35,268 bases of DNA, taken from Streptomyces populi. Its GTDB lineage: Bacteria; Actinomycetota; Actinomycetes; Streptomycetales; Streptomycetaceae. The DNA lies in assembly GCF_002911015.1 (NCBI RefSeq), contig NZ_KZ626926.1:1-35268 (forward strand), written 5' to 3'. Position 1 is the stretch's first letter. Every line of letters starts with the position of its first letter. Of the stretch, positions 1 to 7,447 are shown in pieces. Under the pieces are notes generated by a model. It saw only the letters and a list, made by a program, of their open reading frames with translations, was not told where the DNA came from and did no database searches. The position numbers were made by a program, and so were the translations under genes.

Positions 1-1076
1 CGGCCGCCCCGGCCGCCGCCGCCCCGGCCCCGGTCCAGCCCGCCGCCCCGGTGGCCGCGCCCGCCGCTCCGGCCCCCGCGCCGGTGGCCGCGCCCGCCCC
101 CGTCACCCCGGCCCCGGCGCCCGCCGCGACCGCCGGTGACGACGGCGCGTACGTGACCCCGCTGGTGCGCAAGCTCGCCGCCGAGAACGGCGTCGACCTG
201 GCCGCCGTCAAGGGCACCGGCGTCGGCGGCCGCATCCGCAAGCAGGACGTCGTCGCCGCGGCCGAGGCCGCGAAGGCCGCCGTCTCGGTCCAGGCGCCCG
301 CCGCCGCTGCCGCCCCGGCCGCCGCCAAGAAGGCCCCCGTCCTGGAGGTCTCCCCGCTGCGCGGCCAGACCGTCAAGATGACCCGCATCCGCAAGGTCAT
401 CGGCGACAACATGGTCAAGGCGCTGCACGAGCAGGCGCAGCTGTCCTCGGTCGTCGAGGTCGACATCACCCGCCTGATGAAGCTCCGCGCGCAGGCGAAG
501 GACTCCTTCGCGGCCCGCGAGGGCGTCAAGCTCTCCCCGATGCCGTTCTTCGTGAAGGCGGCGGCCCAGGCGCTGAAGGCCCACCCGGTCATCAACGCCC
601 GGATCAACGAGGCCGAGGGCACGATCACCTACTTCGACGCCGAGAACATCGGTATCGCGGTGGACTCGGAGAAGGGCCTGATGACCCCGGTCATCAAGGG
701 CGCGGGCGACCTCAACATCGCCGGCATCTCGAAGGCCACGGCCGACCTCGCGGGCAAGGTCCGCGCGAACAAGATCACTCCGGACGAGCTGTCCGGCGCG
801 ACCTTCACCATCTCCAACACCGGCTCGCGCGGCGCGCTCTTCGACACGATCATCGTGCCCCCGAACCAGGTCGCGATCCTGGGCATCGGTGCCACGGTCA
901 AGCGTCCGGCCGTCATCGAGACGGAGGAGGGCACCGTGATCGGCGTCCGCGACATGACGTACCTGACGCTCTCCTACGACCACCGTCTGGTGGACGGCGC
1001 CGACGCCGCCCGCTACCTGACCGCGGTCAAGGCGATCCTGGAGGCGGGCGAGTTCGAGGTCGAGCTCGGCCTGTAA
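1..1076 (+). CDS. sucB: Dihydrolipoamide acyltransferase (E2 of 2-oxoacid dehydrogenase), 5'-truncated
   Basis: The frame is open from the first base, so the start and the N-terminal lipoyl domains lie outside the window. What remains begins with an Ala/Pro-rich flexible linker (to about base 130). The peripheral subunit-binding domain follows (about bases 150-255, YVTPLVRKLA...GTGVGGRIRKQDV), which docks E1/E3. Then comes the catalytic acyltransferase domain with the C-terminal DHRLVDG motif holding the active-site His and Asp. E2 transfers the acyl group from its lipoyl arm to CoA. In actinobacteria the protein annotated SucB (TIGR02927) can serve both pyruvate and 2-oxoglutarate dehydrogenases, and the nearby aceE fits this. 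The substrate cannot be decided from the sequence alone. The gene ends at a strong hairpin. Confidence 0.93.
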   Translation, partial: AAPAAAAPAPVQPAAPVAAPAAPAPAPVAAPAPVTPAPAPAATAGDDGAYVTPLVRKLAAENGVDLAAVKGTGVGGRIRKQDVVAAAEAAKAAVSVQAPAAAAAPAAAKKAPVLEVSPLRGQTVKMTRIRKVIGDNMVKALHEQAQLSSVVEVDITRLMKLRAQAKDSFAAREGVKLSPMPFFVKAAAQALKAHPVINARINEAEGTITYFDAENIGIAVDSEKGLMTPVIKGAGDLNIAGISKATADLAGKVRANKITPDELSGATFTISNTGSRGALFDTIIVPPNQVAILGIGATVKRPAVIETEEGTVIGVRDMTYLTLSYDHRLVDGADAARYLTAVKAILEAGEFEVELGL

Positions 1077-1105
1077 CCCGCACCGCTCGTACGCGGAACG
1101 CTGAC

Positions 1106-1143
1106 GCGGCACCCCCGCCCGGGACTCCGGGCGGGGGTGCCGC
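1106..1143 (+). terminator. Intrinsic terminator of the E2 gene
   Basis: Perfect 17-bp inverted repeat (1106-1122 with 1127-1143) around a GACT loop, 29 bases after the E2 stop. It is very GC-rich and lacks a long T tract, as is usual for Streptomyces terminators. Confidence 0.85.
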
Positions 1144-1395
1144 GTTTCGTCGGGTCCGGACTCCCGCGACCGCCGTTCTTCCGCCGGCGCTCGCGTTCCG
1201 CGATCACATCGACGGTACGAATCCGGACTTCACCTGGTACGCGCCCGTACGGCCGGGAACACCCTGACAGCGTGTAAGTCTCGTCTCACCTGCGGGAAAG
1301 CGCCGCCATGCGCCCGACACCGACGGAGCCCCGGCCTTATTGTCTAAAGGTCAAACGCCCACGAGGGTTTCGCCGCCCCTCCCAAAGGAGCCTTC
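1144..1395. other. Intergenic leader of the GntR gene
   Basis: No gene is supported here; the small open frames are shadows. The 3' part is relatively AT-rich and carries a -10-like TATTGT (1338-1343) and an imperfect dyad (see the next entry). Confidence 0.5.
1340..1354 (+). promoter_or_regulatory. Possible operator/-10 region of the GntR gene
   Basis: TTGTC-N5-GTCAA forms an imperfect dyad (four of five arm positions match). It overlaps a TATTGT -10-like hexamer about 50 bases before the GntR start. TTGT...ACAA-like dyads are common among FadR-subfamily GntR operators, so autoregulation is possible. The match is weak. Confidence 0.3.
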
Positions 1396-2019
1396 ATGAC
1401 CGCGCCCGTCGTCCACTCGCTGCGCGAACAGATCCGCGAGCACATCGTGGAGGGGATCGTCAGCGGGCGCTGGAAGCCGGGCGAGCGGATCGTGGAGCGG
1501 CGGATCGCCACCGAGCTGGAGGTCAGCCAGACGCCGGTGCGCGAGGCGCTGCGCGAGCTGGAGTCGCTGCGGCTGATCGAGTCGGCGCCGAACAAGGGCG
1601 TCCGGGTGCGGAACCTGACGGCGGCCGACCTGGAGGAGAGCTACCCCGTACGCGCCGGTCTGGAGGCCATCGCGGCGGAGCTGGCGGCGGGGAAGCTGGC
1701 GGAGGACTGCTCGGCCCTGGAGCCGCACGTGGCGGCGCTGTACGAGGCCGACCGGCTGGCCGACGGCACCGGCCAGGTGCGGCACACCGTGGCCTTCCAC
1801 CGCGAGCTGGTCCGGGCGGCCGGGAACTCCGTCCTCCTGCACACCTGGGAGGGCCTGGGCATCGAGGTCTTCACGGCCCTGTCCATCCGCTGGCTCGGGA
1901 CCGTGCAGCAGTCGTACGCGGAGGAGCACGAGGCCCTCGTGGACGCCTTCCGGCGGCGCGACCCGCTGATCGCCGACCTCGTCAAGGCCCACGTCCTCGG
2001 CTGCGCCCCGCGCCCCTGA
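1396..2019 (+). CDS. GntR-family (FCD/FadR-type) transcriptional regulator
   Basis: 207 aa. An N-terminal GntR winged helix (about residues 8-75, with ELEVSQTPVREALRELESL as the recognition region) precedes an all-helical FCD effector domain (about 78-205). FCD domains bind small carboxylates, often through a metal held by one Asp and three His. His candidates are visible in VAFHREL, EEHEALVD and VKAHV. The usual Asp four residues before the first His is Thr here. The ATG is preceded by AAAGGAG at good spacing. The gene lies between the E2 and E1 genes on the same strand, as pdhR lies beside aceEF in E. coli. A role in controlling pyruvate dehydrogenase is therefore plausible but inferred from position. 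A palindrome over the aceE promoter is a candidate target. Confidence 0.9.
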   Translation: MTAPVVHSLREQIREHIVEGIVSGRWKPGERIVERRIATELEVSQTPVREALRELESLRLIESAPNKGVRVRNLTAADLEESYPVRAGLEAIAAELAAGKLAEDCSALEPHVAALYEADRLADGTGQVRHTVAFHRELVRAAGNSVLLHTWEGLGIEVFTALSIRWLGTVQQSYAEEHEALVDAFRRRDPLIADLVKAHVLGCAPRP

Positions 2020-2172
2020 GGGACGTCCCGACGGCTTCGGCGCAGGGGAGCGCGCCCCTGCTCAACCGTGCTCCCACCTGCGAGAACCGTCGATTTTCAC
2101 GGCACCCGGTGCCCGACTTCAAGGCACCGCGTGCCGACTTTCCGATCTGAAGAGGATTTCCTCCGGAATCCT

Positions 2173-2202
2173 TTGATCGATCATCGATCAGGGGGTTACA
2201 GT
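2173..2202 (+). promoter_or_regulatory. aceE promoter with overlapping palindromic operator
   Basis: TTGATC (2173-2178) and TACAGT (2197-2202) are separated by 18 bases and resemble a housekeeping promoter. The perfect dyad TGATCGAT-C-ATCGATCA (2174-2190) covers the -35 box and half the spacer, where a bound repressor would block RNA polymerase. Predicted transcription starts near 2209, giving an untranslated leader of about 107 bases before aceE. The adjacent GntR protein is the first candidate to bind here, but the sequence does not prove it. Confidence 0.55.
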
Positions 2203-2315
2203 CCTCGACGGGCTCCCACAAGAGCCCTCCGCCCTGTCCTGCCATAGACCAAGGGCACATCCCGAAAACCCCTTGCCGATGAGGGAACCCCCCTCCGCAT
2301 CCGGAAGGCGGCGCA

Positions 2316-5015
2316 ATGACCGACCCCACCGCAATCCAGCCGAGCGAGCTCGACCAGCTCCCGGACCGCGACCCCGAGGAGACCGCCGAGTGGCAGGCCT
2401 CCCTGGACGCCGTCACCCAGGCGGCCGGGCCGCACCGTGCCGCGTACCTGATGCGCCGCACGCTGGAGCGCGCCGAGGGCAACGGTCTCGCGCTGCCCAA
2501 GCTGCTCGAGACGGACTACGTCAACACCATCCCCACCGCCGCCGAGCCCGTCGTGGACGGCGACGAGGCGATGGAGGCCCGGATCACCGCGTGGAACCGC
2601 TGGAACGCGGCCGCGATGGTGACCCGGGGCGCGAAGCACGGCGTCGGCGGCCACATCGCCACCTTCGCCTCCGCGGCCTGGCTCTACGAGACCGGCTTCA
2701 ACCACTTCTTCAAGGGCAAGGAGGGTGACGGGTCCGGCGACCAGCTCTACATCCAGGGCCACGCCTCCCCCGGCATCTACGCCCGCGCCTTCCTCGACGG
2801 CCGGCTGACCGAGCAGCACCTGGACAACTTCCGCCAGGAGTCGGGCGGCAACGGCCTCCCGTCGTACCCGCACCCGCGCCGGCTCCCCTGGCTGTGGGAG
2901 TTCCCGACCGTCTCCATGGGCCTCGGCCCGCTGTCGGCGATCTACCAGGCCCGCTTCAACCGGTACCTCACCAACCGCGGCATCAAGGACGTCTCCGCGT
3001 CCCACGTGTGGGCGTTCCTCGGTGACGGCGAGATGGACGAGCCCGAGTCGACCGCGGCACTCGCCCTGGCCTCCCGCGAGGGTCTGGACAACCTGACCTT
3101 CGTCATCAACTGCAACCTCCAGCGCCTCGACGGCCCGGTCCGTGCGAACTTCAAGATCGTGCAGGAGCTGGAGGCCCAGTTCCGCGGCGCCGGCTGGAAC
3201 GTCGTGAAGTCGCTGTGGGGCTCGGCCTGGGACGAGCTGTTCCAGCTCGACACCACGGGCGCGCTCGTCCGCCGCCTGCGCCAGGTGCCCGACGCGCAGG
3301 TGCAGACGTACCAGACCCGCGACGCCGCCTACATCCGCCAGGACTTCTTCGGCTCCGACCCGGCGCTCGCCGAGATGGCGAAGCTGCTGAGCGACGACAA
3401 GATCCTCGAGTGCTTCCACCTCTCGCGCGGCGGCCACGAGTCGCGCAAGGTGTACGCGGCCTACCGCGCCGCCCTCGCCCACAAGGGCGCGCCGACGGTG
3501 ATCCTGGCCCAGACGGTCAAGGGCCACACCCTCGGTCCGGGCTTCGCGTCGAAGAACGCCAACCACCAGATGAAGAAGCTGTCCACGGACGAGTTCAAGC
3601 AGATGCGTGACCTGCTCGAACTGCCCATCTCCGACAGCCAGTTCGTCGACGGCGTGGTGCCCTACGGCCACCCGGGCGCCGGCTCCCCCGAGGTCCGTTA
3701 CCTCCAGGAGCGCCGCGCGGCCCTCGGCGGCCCGGCCCCGGCCCGCCGCACGCACGCCCTGGCCCCGCTGCCGGCCCCCGCCGACAAGACGTTCGCGTCC
3801 TTCGACAAGGGCTCCGGCTCGCAGAACGTGGCGACGACCATGGCGTTCGTCCGCCTGGTCAAGGACCTGGTCCGCGACAAGCAGACCGGCCGCCGCTGGG
3901 TGCCGATCGTCCCGGACGAGGCCCGTACCTTCGGTATGGAGTCGCTCTTCCCGTCGCTCGGCATCTACTCGCCCAAGGGCCAGACGTACGAGCCGGTCGA
4001 CCGCGACCAGCTGATGTACTACAAGGAGGCCAAGGACGGCCAGATCCTCAACGAGGGGATCACCGAGGCCGGCTCCATGGCGGACTTCATCGCCGCGTCC
4101 ACCGCGTACTCCACGCACGGCGAGGCGATGATCCCCTTCTACATCTTCTACTCGATGTTCGGCTGGCAGCGCACCGCCGACCAGATGTGGCAGCTCGGCG
4201 ACCAGCTCGGCCGCGGCTTCCTCGTCGGCGCCACGGCCGGCCGCACGACCCTGACCGGTGAGGGCCTCCAGCACGCCGACGGCCACTCCCCCGTCATCGC
4301 GGCGACCAACCCGGCGGCGCTGTCCTACGACCCGGCGTTCGCCTACGAGATCGCGGCGATCGTCAAGGACGGTCTGCGCCGGATGTACGGCGAGGCGGCC
4401 CCGGGCGAGGACCCGGACGTCTTCTACTACCTGACCGTCTACAACGAGCCGATGCCGCAGCCCGCCAAGCCGGCCGGCGTCGACGAGGGCATCGTCAAGG
4501 GCCTGTACCGCTTCAACACGGCGGAGTCCGCGGGCCTGGACGTGGCCGCGGCGAACGCCCCGCGCATCCAGCTGATCGGCTCCGGAACGGCGATCCACTG
4601 GACCCTCGCGGCCCAGAAGCTGCTCGCCGAGGAGTGGGGCGTGGCCGCCGACGTGTGGTCCGCGACCTCCTGGACCGAGCTGCGCCGCGACGCGCTGGAG
4701 GCCGACGCGGCCCTGCTGCGCGGCGAGGAGCGGGTGCCGTTCGTCCGCCAGGCGCTGCACGGCGCCGAGGGCCCGGTGCTCGCGGTCTCCGACTACATGC
4801 GCCAGGTCCCGGACCAGATCGCGCAGTGGGTCGAGCAGGACTGGTCCTCGCTCGGTGCCGACGGCTTCGGCCTGTCCGACACCCGTGACGCGGCCCGCCG
4901 CCACTTCGGCGTGGACGCGCAGTCGATCGTCGTCGCCGCGCTGGCACAGCTCGCCCGCCGCGGCGAGGTCAAGGCGTCGGCGGTGAAGGAGGCCCGGGAG
5001 CGCTACGGCCTGTAG
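2316..5015 (+). CDS. aceE: Pyruvate dehydrogenase E1 component, homodimeric type
   Basis: 899 aa, the usual length of the single-chain AceE family. E1 decarboxylates pyruvate on thiamine diphosphate and acetylates the lipoyl arm of E2. The ThDP/Mg motif is intact: GDGEMDE at residues 236-242, and NCN at 265-267 followed by LQRLDGPVRAN. Conserved active-site histidines lie in GGHIATF (about 113) and YIQGHASPG (149). The middle pyrimidine-binding region and C-terminal transketolase-like domain are complete (EAGSMADFIAAST, then YDPAFAYEIAAIV). An AAGG-like Shine-Dalgarno (GGAAGGCGG) precedes ATG 2316. The gene sits downstream of the E2 and GntR genes but has its own promoter, and it ends in a strong hairpin. 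Its lipoyl-dependent partner requires LipB and LipA, encoded 10 kb downstream. Confidence 0.97.
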   Translation: MTDPTAIQPSELDQLPDRDPEETAEWQASLDAVTQAAGPHRAAYLMRRTLERAEGNGLALPKLLETDYVNTIPTAAEPVVDGDEAMEARITAWNRWNAAAMVTRGAKHGVGGHIATFASAAWLYETGFNHFFKGKEGDGSGDQLYIQGHASPGIYARAFLDGRLTEQHLDNFRQESGGNGLPSYPHPRRLPWLWEFPTVSMGLGPLSAIYQARFNRYLTNRGIKDVSASHVWAFLGDGEMDEPESTAALALASREGLDNLTFVINCNLQRLDGPVRANFKIVQELEAQFRGAGWNVVKSLWGSAWDELFQLDTTGALVRRLRQVPDAQVQTYQTRDAAYIRQDFFGSDPALAEMAKLLSDDKILECFHLSRGGHESRKVYAAYRAALAHKGAPTVILAQTVKGHTLGPGFASKNANHQMKKLSTDEFKQMRDLLELPISDSQFVDGVVPYGHPGAGSPEVRYLQERRAALGGPAPARRTHALAPLPAPADKTFASFDKGSGSQNVATTMAFVRLVKDLVRDKQTGRRWVPIVPDEARTFGMESLFPSLGIYSPKGQTYEPVDRDQLMYYKEAKDGQILNEGITEAGSMADFIAASTAYSTHGEAMIPFYIFYSMFGWQRTADQMWQLGDQLGRGFLVGATAGRTTLTGEGLQHADGHSPVIAATNPAALSYDPAFAYEIAAIVKDGLRRMYGEAAPGEDPDVFYYLTVYNEPMPQPAKPAGVDEGIVKGLYRFNTAESAGLDVAAANAPRIQLIGSGTAIHWTLAAQKLLAEEWGVAADVWSATSWTELRRDALEADAALLRGEERVPFVRQALHGAEGPVLAVSDYMRQVPDQIAQWVEQDWSSLGADGFGLSDTRDAARRHFGVDAQSIVVAALAQLARRGEVKASAVKEARERYGL

Positions 5016-5033
5016 TGCCCGGGGTTGGACCCG

Positions 5034-5067
5034 GAGAGGGGGCACGGCGAACGCCGTGCCCCCTCTC
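5034..5067 (+). terminator. Intrinsic terminator of aceE
   Basis: Perfect 15-bp inverted repeat (5034-5048 with 5053-5067) around a GAAC loop, 18 bases after the aceE stop. Confidence 0.88.
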
Positions 5068-5109
5068 GGCTTTCCCGGCCCCTCCGTCCCTCTGCCCCTT
5101 ACCGGCCCT

Positions 5110-5217
5110 TTCCGGCCCGCCAGTCTCTTCCGCCCCTCCGCCCCTTTCCGGCCCGCCAGCCCCTTCCGTCCCTCCGGCTGCTTTCGTCCCTCTGGCTGCT
5201 TTCGTCCCTCCGGTCCC
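5110..5217. repeat. Six tandem 18-bp repeats (minisatellite)
   Basis: Six contiguous 18-base units start at 5110, 5128, 5146, 5164, 5182 and 5200, with consensus TTCCGTCCCTCCGGCTGC. The plus strand is pyrimidine-rich. Units 1 and 3 match each other best, as do units 4 and 5. Read in the frame of the downstream WYL gene they encode FRP(A/S)xx hexapeptides, and the first two codons vary mostly at the third base. The downstream gene appears to start after the array, so I treat this as an intergenic repeat. Confidence 0.85.
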
Positions 5218-5254
5218 TTCGGCGGTCTCGCGGGGCCGGACGTCCGCCCGCCGG

Positions 5255-5277
5255 CTGTCAGTGGTGCCCGGCATCAT
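5255..5277 (+). promoter_or_regulatory. RecA-NDp/PafBC-type promoter of the WYL gene
   Basis: CTGTCAGTG (5255-5263), eight bases, then CATCAT (5272-5277) matches the actinobacterial RecA-NDp consensus TTGTCRGTG-N8-TANNNT at all but one base of each box. That promoter class is activated by the WYL regulators PafBC after DNA damage. The ATG at 5284 begins seven bases after the -10 box, so transcription should start at the initiation codon. Confidence 0.65.
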
Positions 5278-5283
5278 GAACCC

Positions 5284-6255
5284 ATGCGTGCCGCTCGTCT
5301 GATCAAGATGGTGCTGCTGCTCCAGACCCGCGCGGCGATGACCGCCGCCGAGCTGGCGCGGGAGCTGGAGGTGTCCGAGCGCACGGTCTCCCGGGACGCG
5401 CAGGCGCTGTCGGAGGCGGGGATCCCGGTCTACGCGGACCGGGGCCGGGCCGGCGGCTACCGCCTGGTCGGCGGGTACCGCACGCGGCTGACCGGACTGG
5501 CGCGCGGCGAGGCGGAGGCGCTGTTCCTGAGCGGGGTGCCGGGGGCACTGCGTGACATGGGCCTCCAGGACACGGCGTCGGCGGCCCGGCTGAAGGTGTC
5601 GGCGGCGCTGCTGCCCTCCGTACGGGACGCCTCGCGCTCGGCGGCGCAGCGCTTCCACCTGGACGCGCCCGCCTGGTTCAGCGAACCGCGGACGCCCGAG
5701 CTGCTGCCCGCGCTCGCGGACGCGGTGTGGGACGACCGCCAGGTCCTCGCGCGCTACCGGCGCGGCGCCTCGGAGGTGGAGCGGACGCTCGAACCGTACG
5801 GGCTCGTCCTGAAGGCCGGGCTCTGGTACCTGTGCGCGCGGGTGGCGGACGCGGAGGCCTTCCGGGTGTACCGGATCGACCGGTTCACCGCCGTCGAACC
5901 GGTCGCGGAGCGGTTCCGCCGGGACGAGGAGTTCGACCTGCCGGCGTTCTGGGAGGAGCGGGCCGAGGAGTTCGCCCGGTCGGTCCTGCGGTCCGAGGTC
6001 GTCGTACGGCTGTCCCCGGAGGGTGTGCGACAGCTTCCGTACGCTCTCGGCCCCGCCTCCGCGCAGGAGGGGATCGGCACGTCCGGGATCCCCGACGGGC
6101 GGGGCTGGGTGACCCTCACCCTGCCGGTCGAGTCCGAGGAGGTCGCCCGGGTGCAGCTGCGGGGGCTCGGGCCCGAGGTGGAGGTGCTCGCCCCGGCGGG
6201 GCTGCGGAAGCGCTGCGCCGAGGACGCGGCCGGAGCGGCGGCGCTCTACCGGTGA
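5284..6255 (+). CDS. WYL-domain transcriptional regulator (YafY/PafBC-like)
   Basis: 323 aa. An N-terminal winged helix (about residues 5-60: AELARELEVSERTVSRDAQAL and the GGYRL wing) is followed by a WYL domain whose name motif is intact (GLWYLCARV, W181-Y182-L183). A WCX-like C-terminal extension follows (about 240-323). WYL domains sense ligands, in several cases single-stranded nucleic acid. The frame is open further upstream through the 18-bp repeats, but ATG 5284 is preferred because family homology begins there and a RecA-NDp promoter places transcription start at this A. No Shine-Dalgarno is present, consistent with a leaderless mRNA. The target genes are unknown. A short 14-base tandem repeat begins at the stop codon. 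Confidence 0.88.
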   Translation: MRAARLIKMVLLLQTRAAMTAAELARELEVSERTVSRDAQALSEAGIPVYADRGRAGGYRLVGGYRTRLTGLARGEAEALFLSGVPGALRDMGLQDTASAARLKVSAALLPSVRDASRSAAQRFHLDAPAWFSEPRTPELLPALADAVWDDRQVLARYRRGASEVERTLEPYGLVLKAGLWYLCARVADAEAFRVYRIDRFTAVEPVAERFRRDEEFDLPAFWEERAEEFARSVLRSEVVVRLSPEGVRQLPYALGPASAQEGIGTSGIPDGRGWVTLTLPVESEEVARVQLRGLGPEVEVLAPAGLRKRCAEDAAGAAALYR

Positions 6256-6288
6256 TCGCGGACAGGTGATCACGGACAGGTGATCGCG
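6251..6288. repeat. 14-bp tandem repeat at the WYL gene stop
   Basis: GGTGATCGCGGACA (6251-6264), a copy with one change (6265-6278) and a partial third copy (6279-6288). The first copy contains the WYL gene's TGA stop. Confidence 0.75.
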
Positions 6289-6330
6289 AGCCCCGGACCG
6301 GCTCGTGGAACCGTCCGCGCCGCCCTCTCG

Positions 6331-6355
6331 AAAACCGCGCGGACCCGGCGGTTTT
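6331..6355 (+). terminator. Hairpin after the WYL gene
   Basis: AAAACCGC (6331-6338) pairs with GCGGTTTT (6348-6355) around a nine-base loop, ending in four Ts. It could terminate the WYL transcript, 75 bases after its stop. Confidence 0.55.
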
Positions 6356-6434
6356 ACCTTCGGCATGTGCATGCATAACAATCTGCGCCACTCCACGTGC
6401 GCCCCTCCCGCCCAGGCCCGATGCTGGACCCGTG

Positions 6435-6956
6435 ATGGACGAGACGGAGTTCTGGCAGCTGGTGGACACGACCCGCGAGACTGCCGAGGGCGACCCCGAG
6501 GAACAGGCGGATCTGCTCGTCGAGCGGCTCGTCCAGCTGGACCCGGACTCCGTCCTGGACTTCGCCCGGCACTTCGAGTCCCGCTACAACCGCGCGTACC
6601 GCTGGGATCTGTGGGGCGCGGCCTGGGTGCTGCTCGACGGGGCCAGCGACGACGCCTTCGACTTCTTCCGGTGCTGGCTGATCGGCCAGGGCCGGGACGT
6701 CTTCGAGGGTGCGATGCACGACCCCGACACGCTCGCCGAGCTCCTGGACGACTTCGACGAGGAGATCGACGGCGACGGCGAGGAACTGGGGTACGCGGCC
6801 GACGAGGCCTACGAGCAGCTGACCGGCACCGTCGCACCCGCCCTGGGCATCCCGGCCGCGGCCGCCGAGCCCGAGGGGACCCCCCTCGAATTCGAGAACG
6901 AGTCCGTCATCGCGGAGCGCTACCCCAAGCTGTGGGACCGGTTCAGGGAGGACTGA
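6435..6956 (+). CDS. DUF4240 domain protein
   Basis: 173 aa, acidic and cytosolic with no signal or membrane segment. The N-terminal 130 residues match the DUF4240 pattern I recognise: MDETEFWQLVD, then LDPDSVLDFARHFESRYNRAYRWDLWGAAWVL, then DAFDFFRCWLIGQGRDVFE. The C-terminal portion ends with AERYPKLWDRF. The function of the family is unknown. Translation may start at GTG 6432 or ATG 6435. There is no convincing Shine-Dalgarno, and GATGCT at 6420-6425 could be a -10 box for a leaderless GTG start. The gene converges on the small minus-strand gene that follows. Confidence 0.88.
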   Translation: MDETEFWQLVDTTRETAEGDPEEQADLLVERLVQLDPDSVLDFARHFESRYNRAYRWDLWGAAWVLLDGASDDAFDFFRCWLIGQGRDVFEGAMHDPDTLAELLDDFDEEIDGDGEELGYAADEAYEQLTGTVAPALGIPAAAAEPEGTPLEFENESVIAERYPKLWDRFRED

Positions 6957-6986
6957 CGGGGACCGCGGGAGGCGGCGGGGCCCGGG

Positions 6987-7014
6987 GGGTCCGGCCCTCA
7001 GGGTCCGGCCCTCA
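6987..7014. repeat. Perfect 14-bp tandem duplication at the stop of the small membrane protein
   Basis: GGGTCCGGCCCTCA occurs twice in direct succession (6987-7000 and 7001-7014). The second copy contains the TGA stop of the minus-strand gene ending at 7012, and the first copy would supply a second stop triplet just downstream. Confidence 0.85.
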
Positions 7015-7317
7015 GGCGGCGCCCGTCCGGCTCCGGGGCACGGCCGGCCGGCGCGCCGGGTCCTCGGGGACGTACGCCCGCGGCCCGTCCGCGCGCGCCG
7101 TGTGGTGCTGCGGGGCCGCGTTGGCCCGGTCCAGTGCCGACGCCGTGACCGCCGCCGGGCCCAGCACGACCGTCACCACGGCGCACACCACCGCCCACGG
7201 ACCGCGCGCCGCCGCCACCCGGCCGCCTGTCGGTTCCACAGGCCGCGCGCCCGCCGTGCGCCCCGCGTGCGCCCCGCTTCCCGCGCGGTGCGCGGACTCC
7301 GTCCGACTGATCCTCAT
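7012..7317 (-). CDS. Small single-pass membrane or secreted protein, unknown function
   Basis: 101 aa. A polar, basic N-terminus (about 38 residues) is followed by one hydrophobic segment (GPWAVVCAVVTVVLGPAAVTAS, about 39-60). A hydrophilic tail rich in Arg, Pro and Ala follows. The ATG is preceded on the minus strand by GGAGGCGG at good spacing, which argues that this is a real gene rather than a shadow. I do not recognise a family. The next minus-strand gene upstream is the PGRP amidase, but the 130-base gap does not suggest tight operon coupling. Confidence 0.6.
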   Translation of the reverse strand: MRISRTESAHRAGSGAHAGRTAGARPVEPTGGRVAAARGPWAVVCAVVTVVLGPAAVTASALDRANAAPQHHTARADGPRAYVPEDPARRPAVPRSRTGAA

Positions 7318-7447
7318 GGTCCCCGCCTCCGGTCGGTGCGTACGACGCCGTGCGACGACGTACGGCGACCGTAGGGCGCGCGGCTCTGGGGAGTCTGTGA
7401 GCGGCCGGGGGTACGCCTGTGACCGCCGGCGCCGGGGGGCCGGGAGG

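Noticed and set aside
2196..5045. 949-aa open frame antisense to aceE
   Set aside because: Lies opposite a complete, motif-verified aceE. Long antisense frames are expected in GC-rich coding DNA; its translation is Arg/Gly/Leu/Val-rich without domains.
6361..6376. GCATGTGCATGCAT motif before DUF4240
   Set aside because: Looks palindromic but the arms do not align over more than a few bases; no promoter context.
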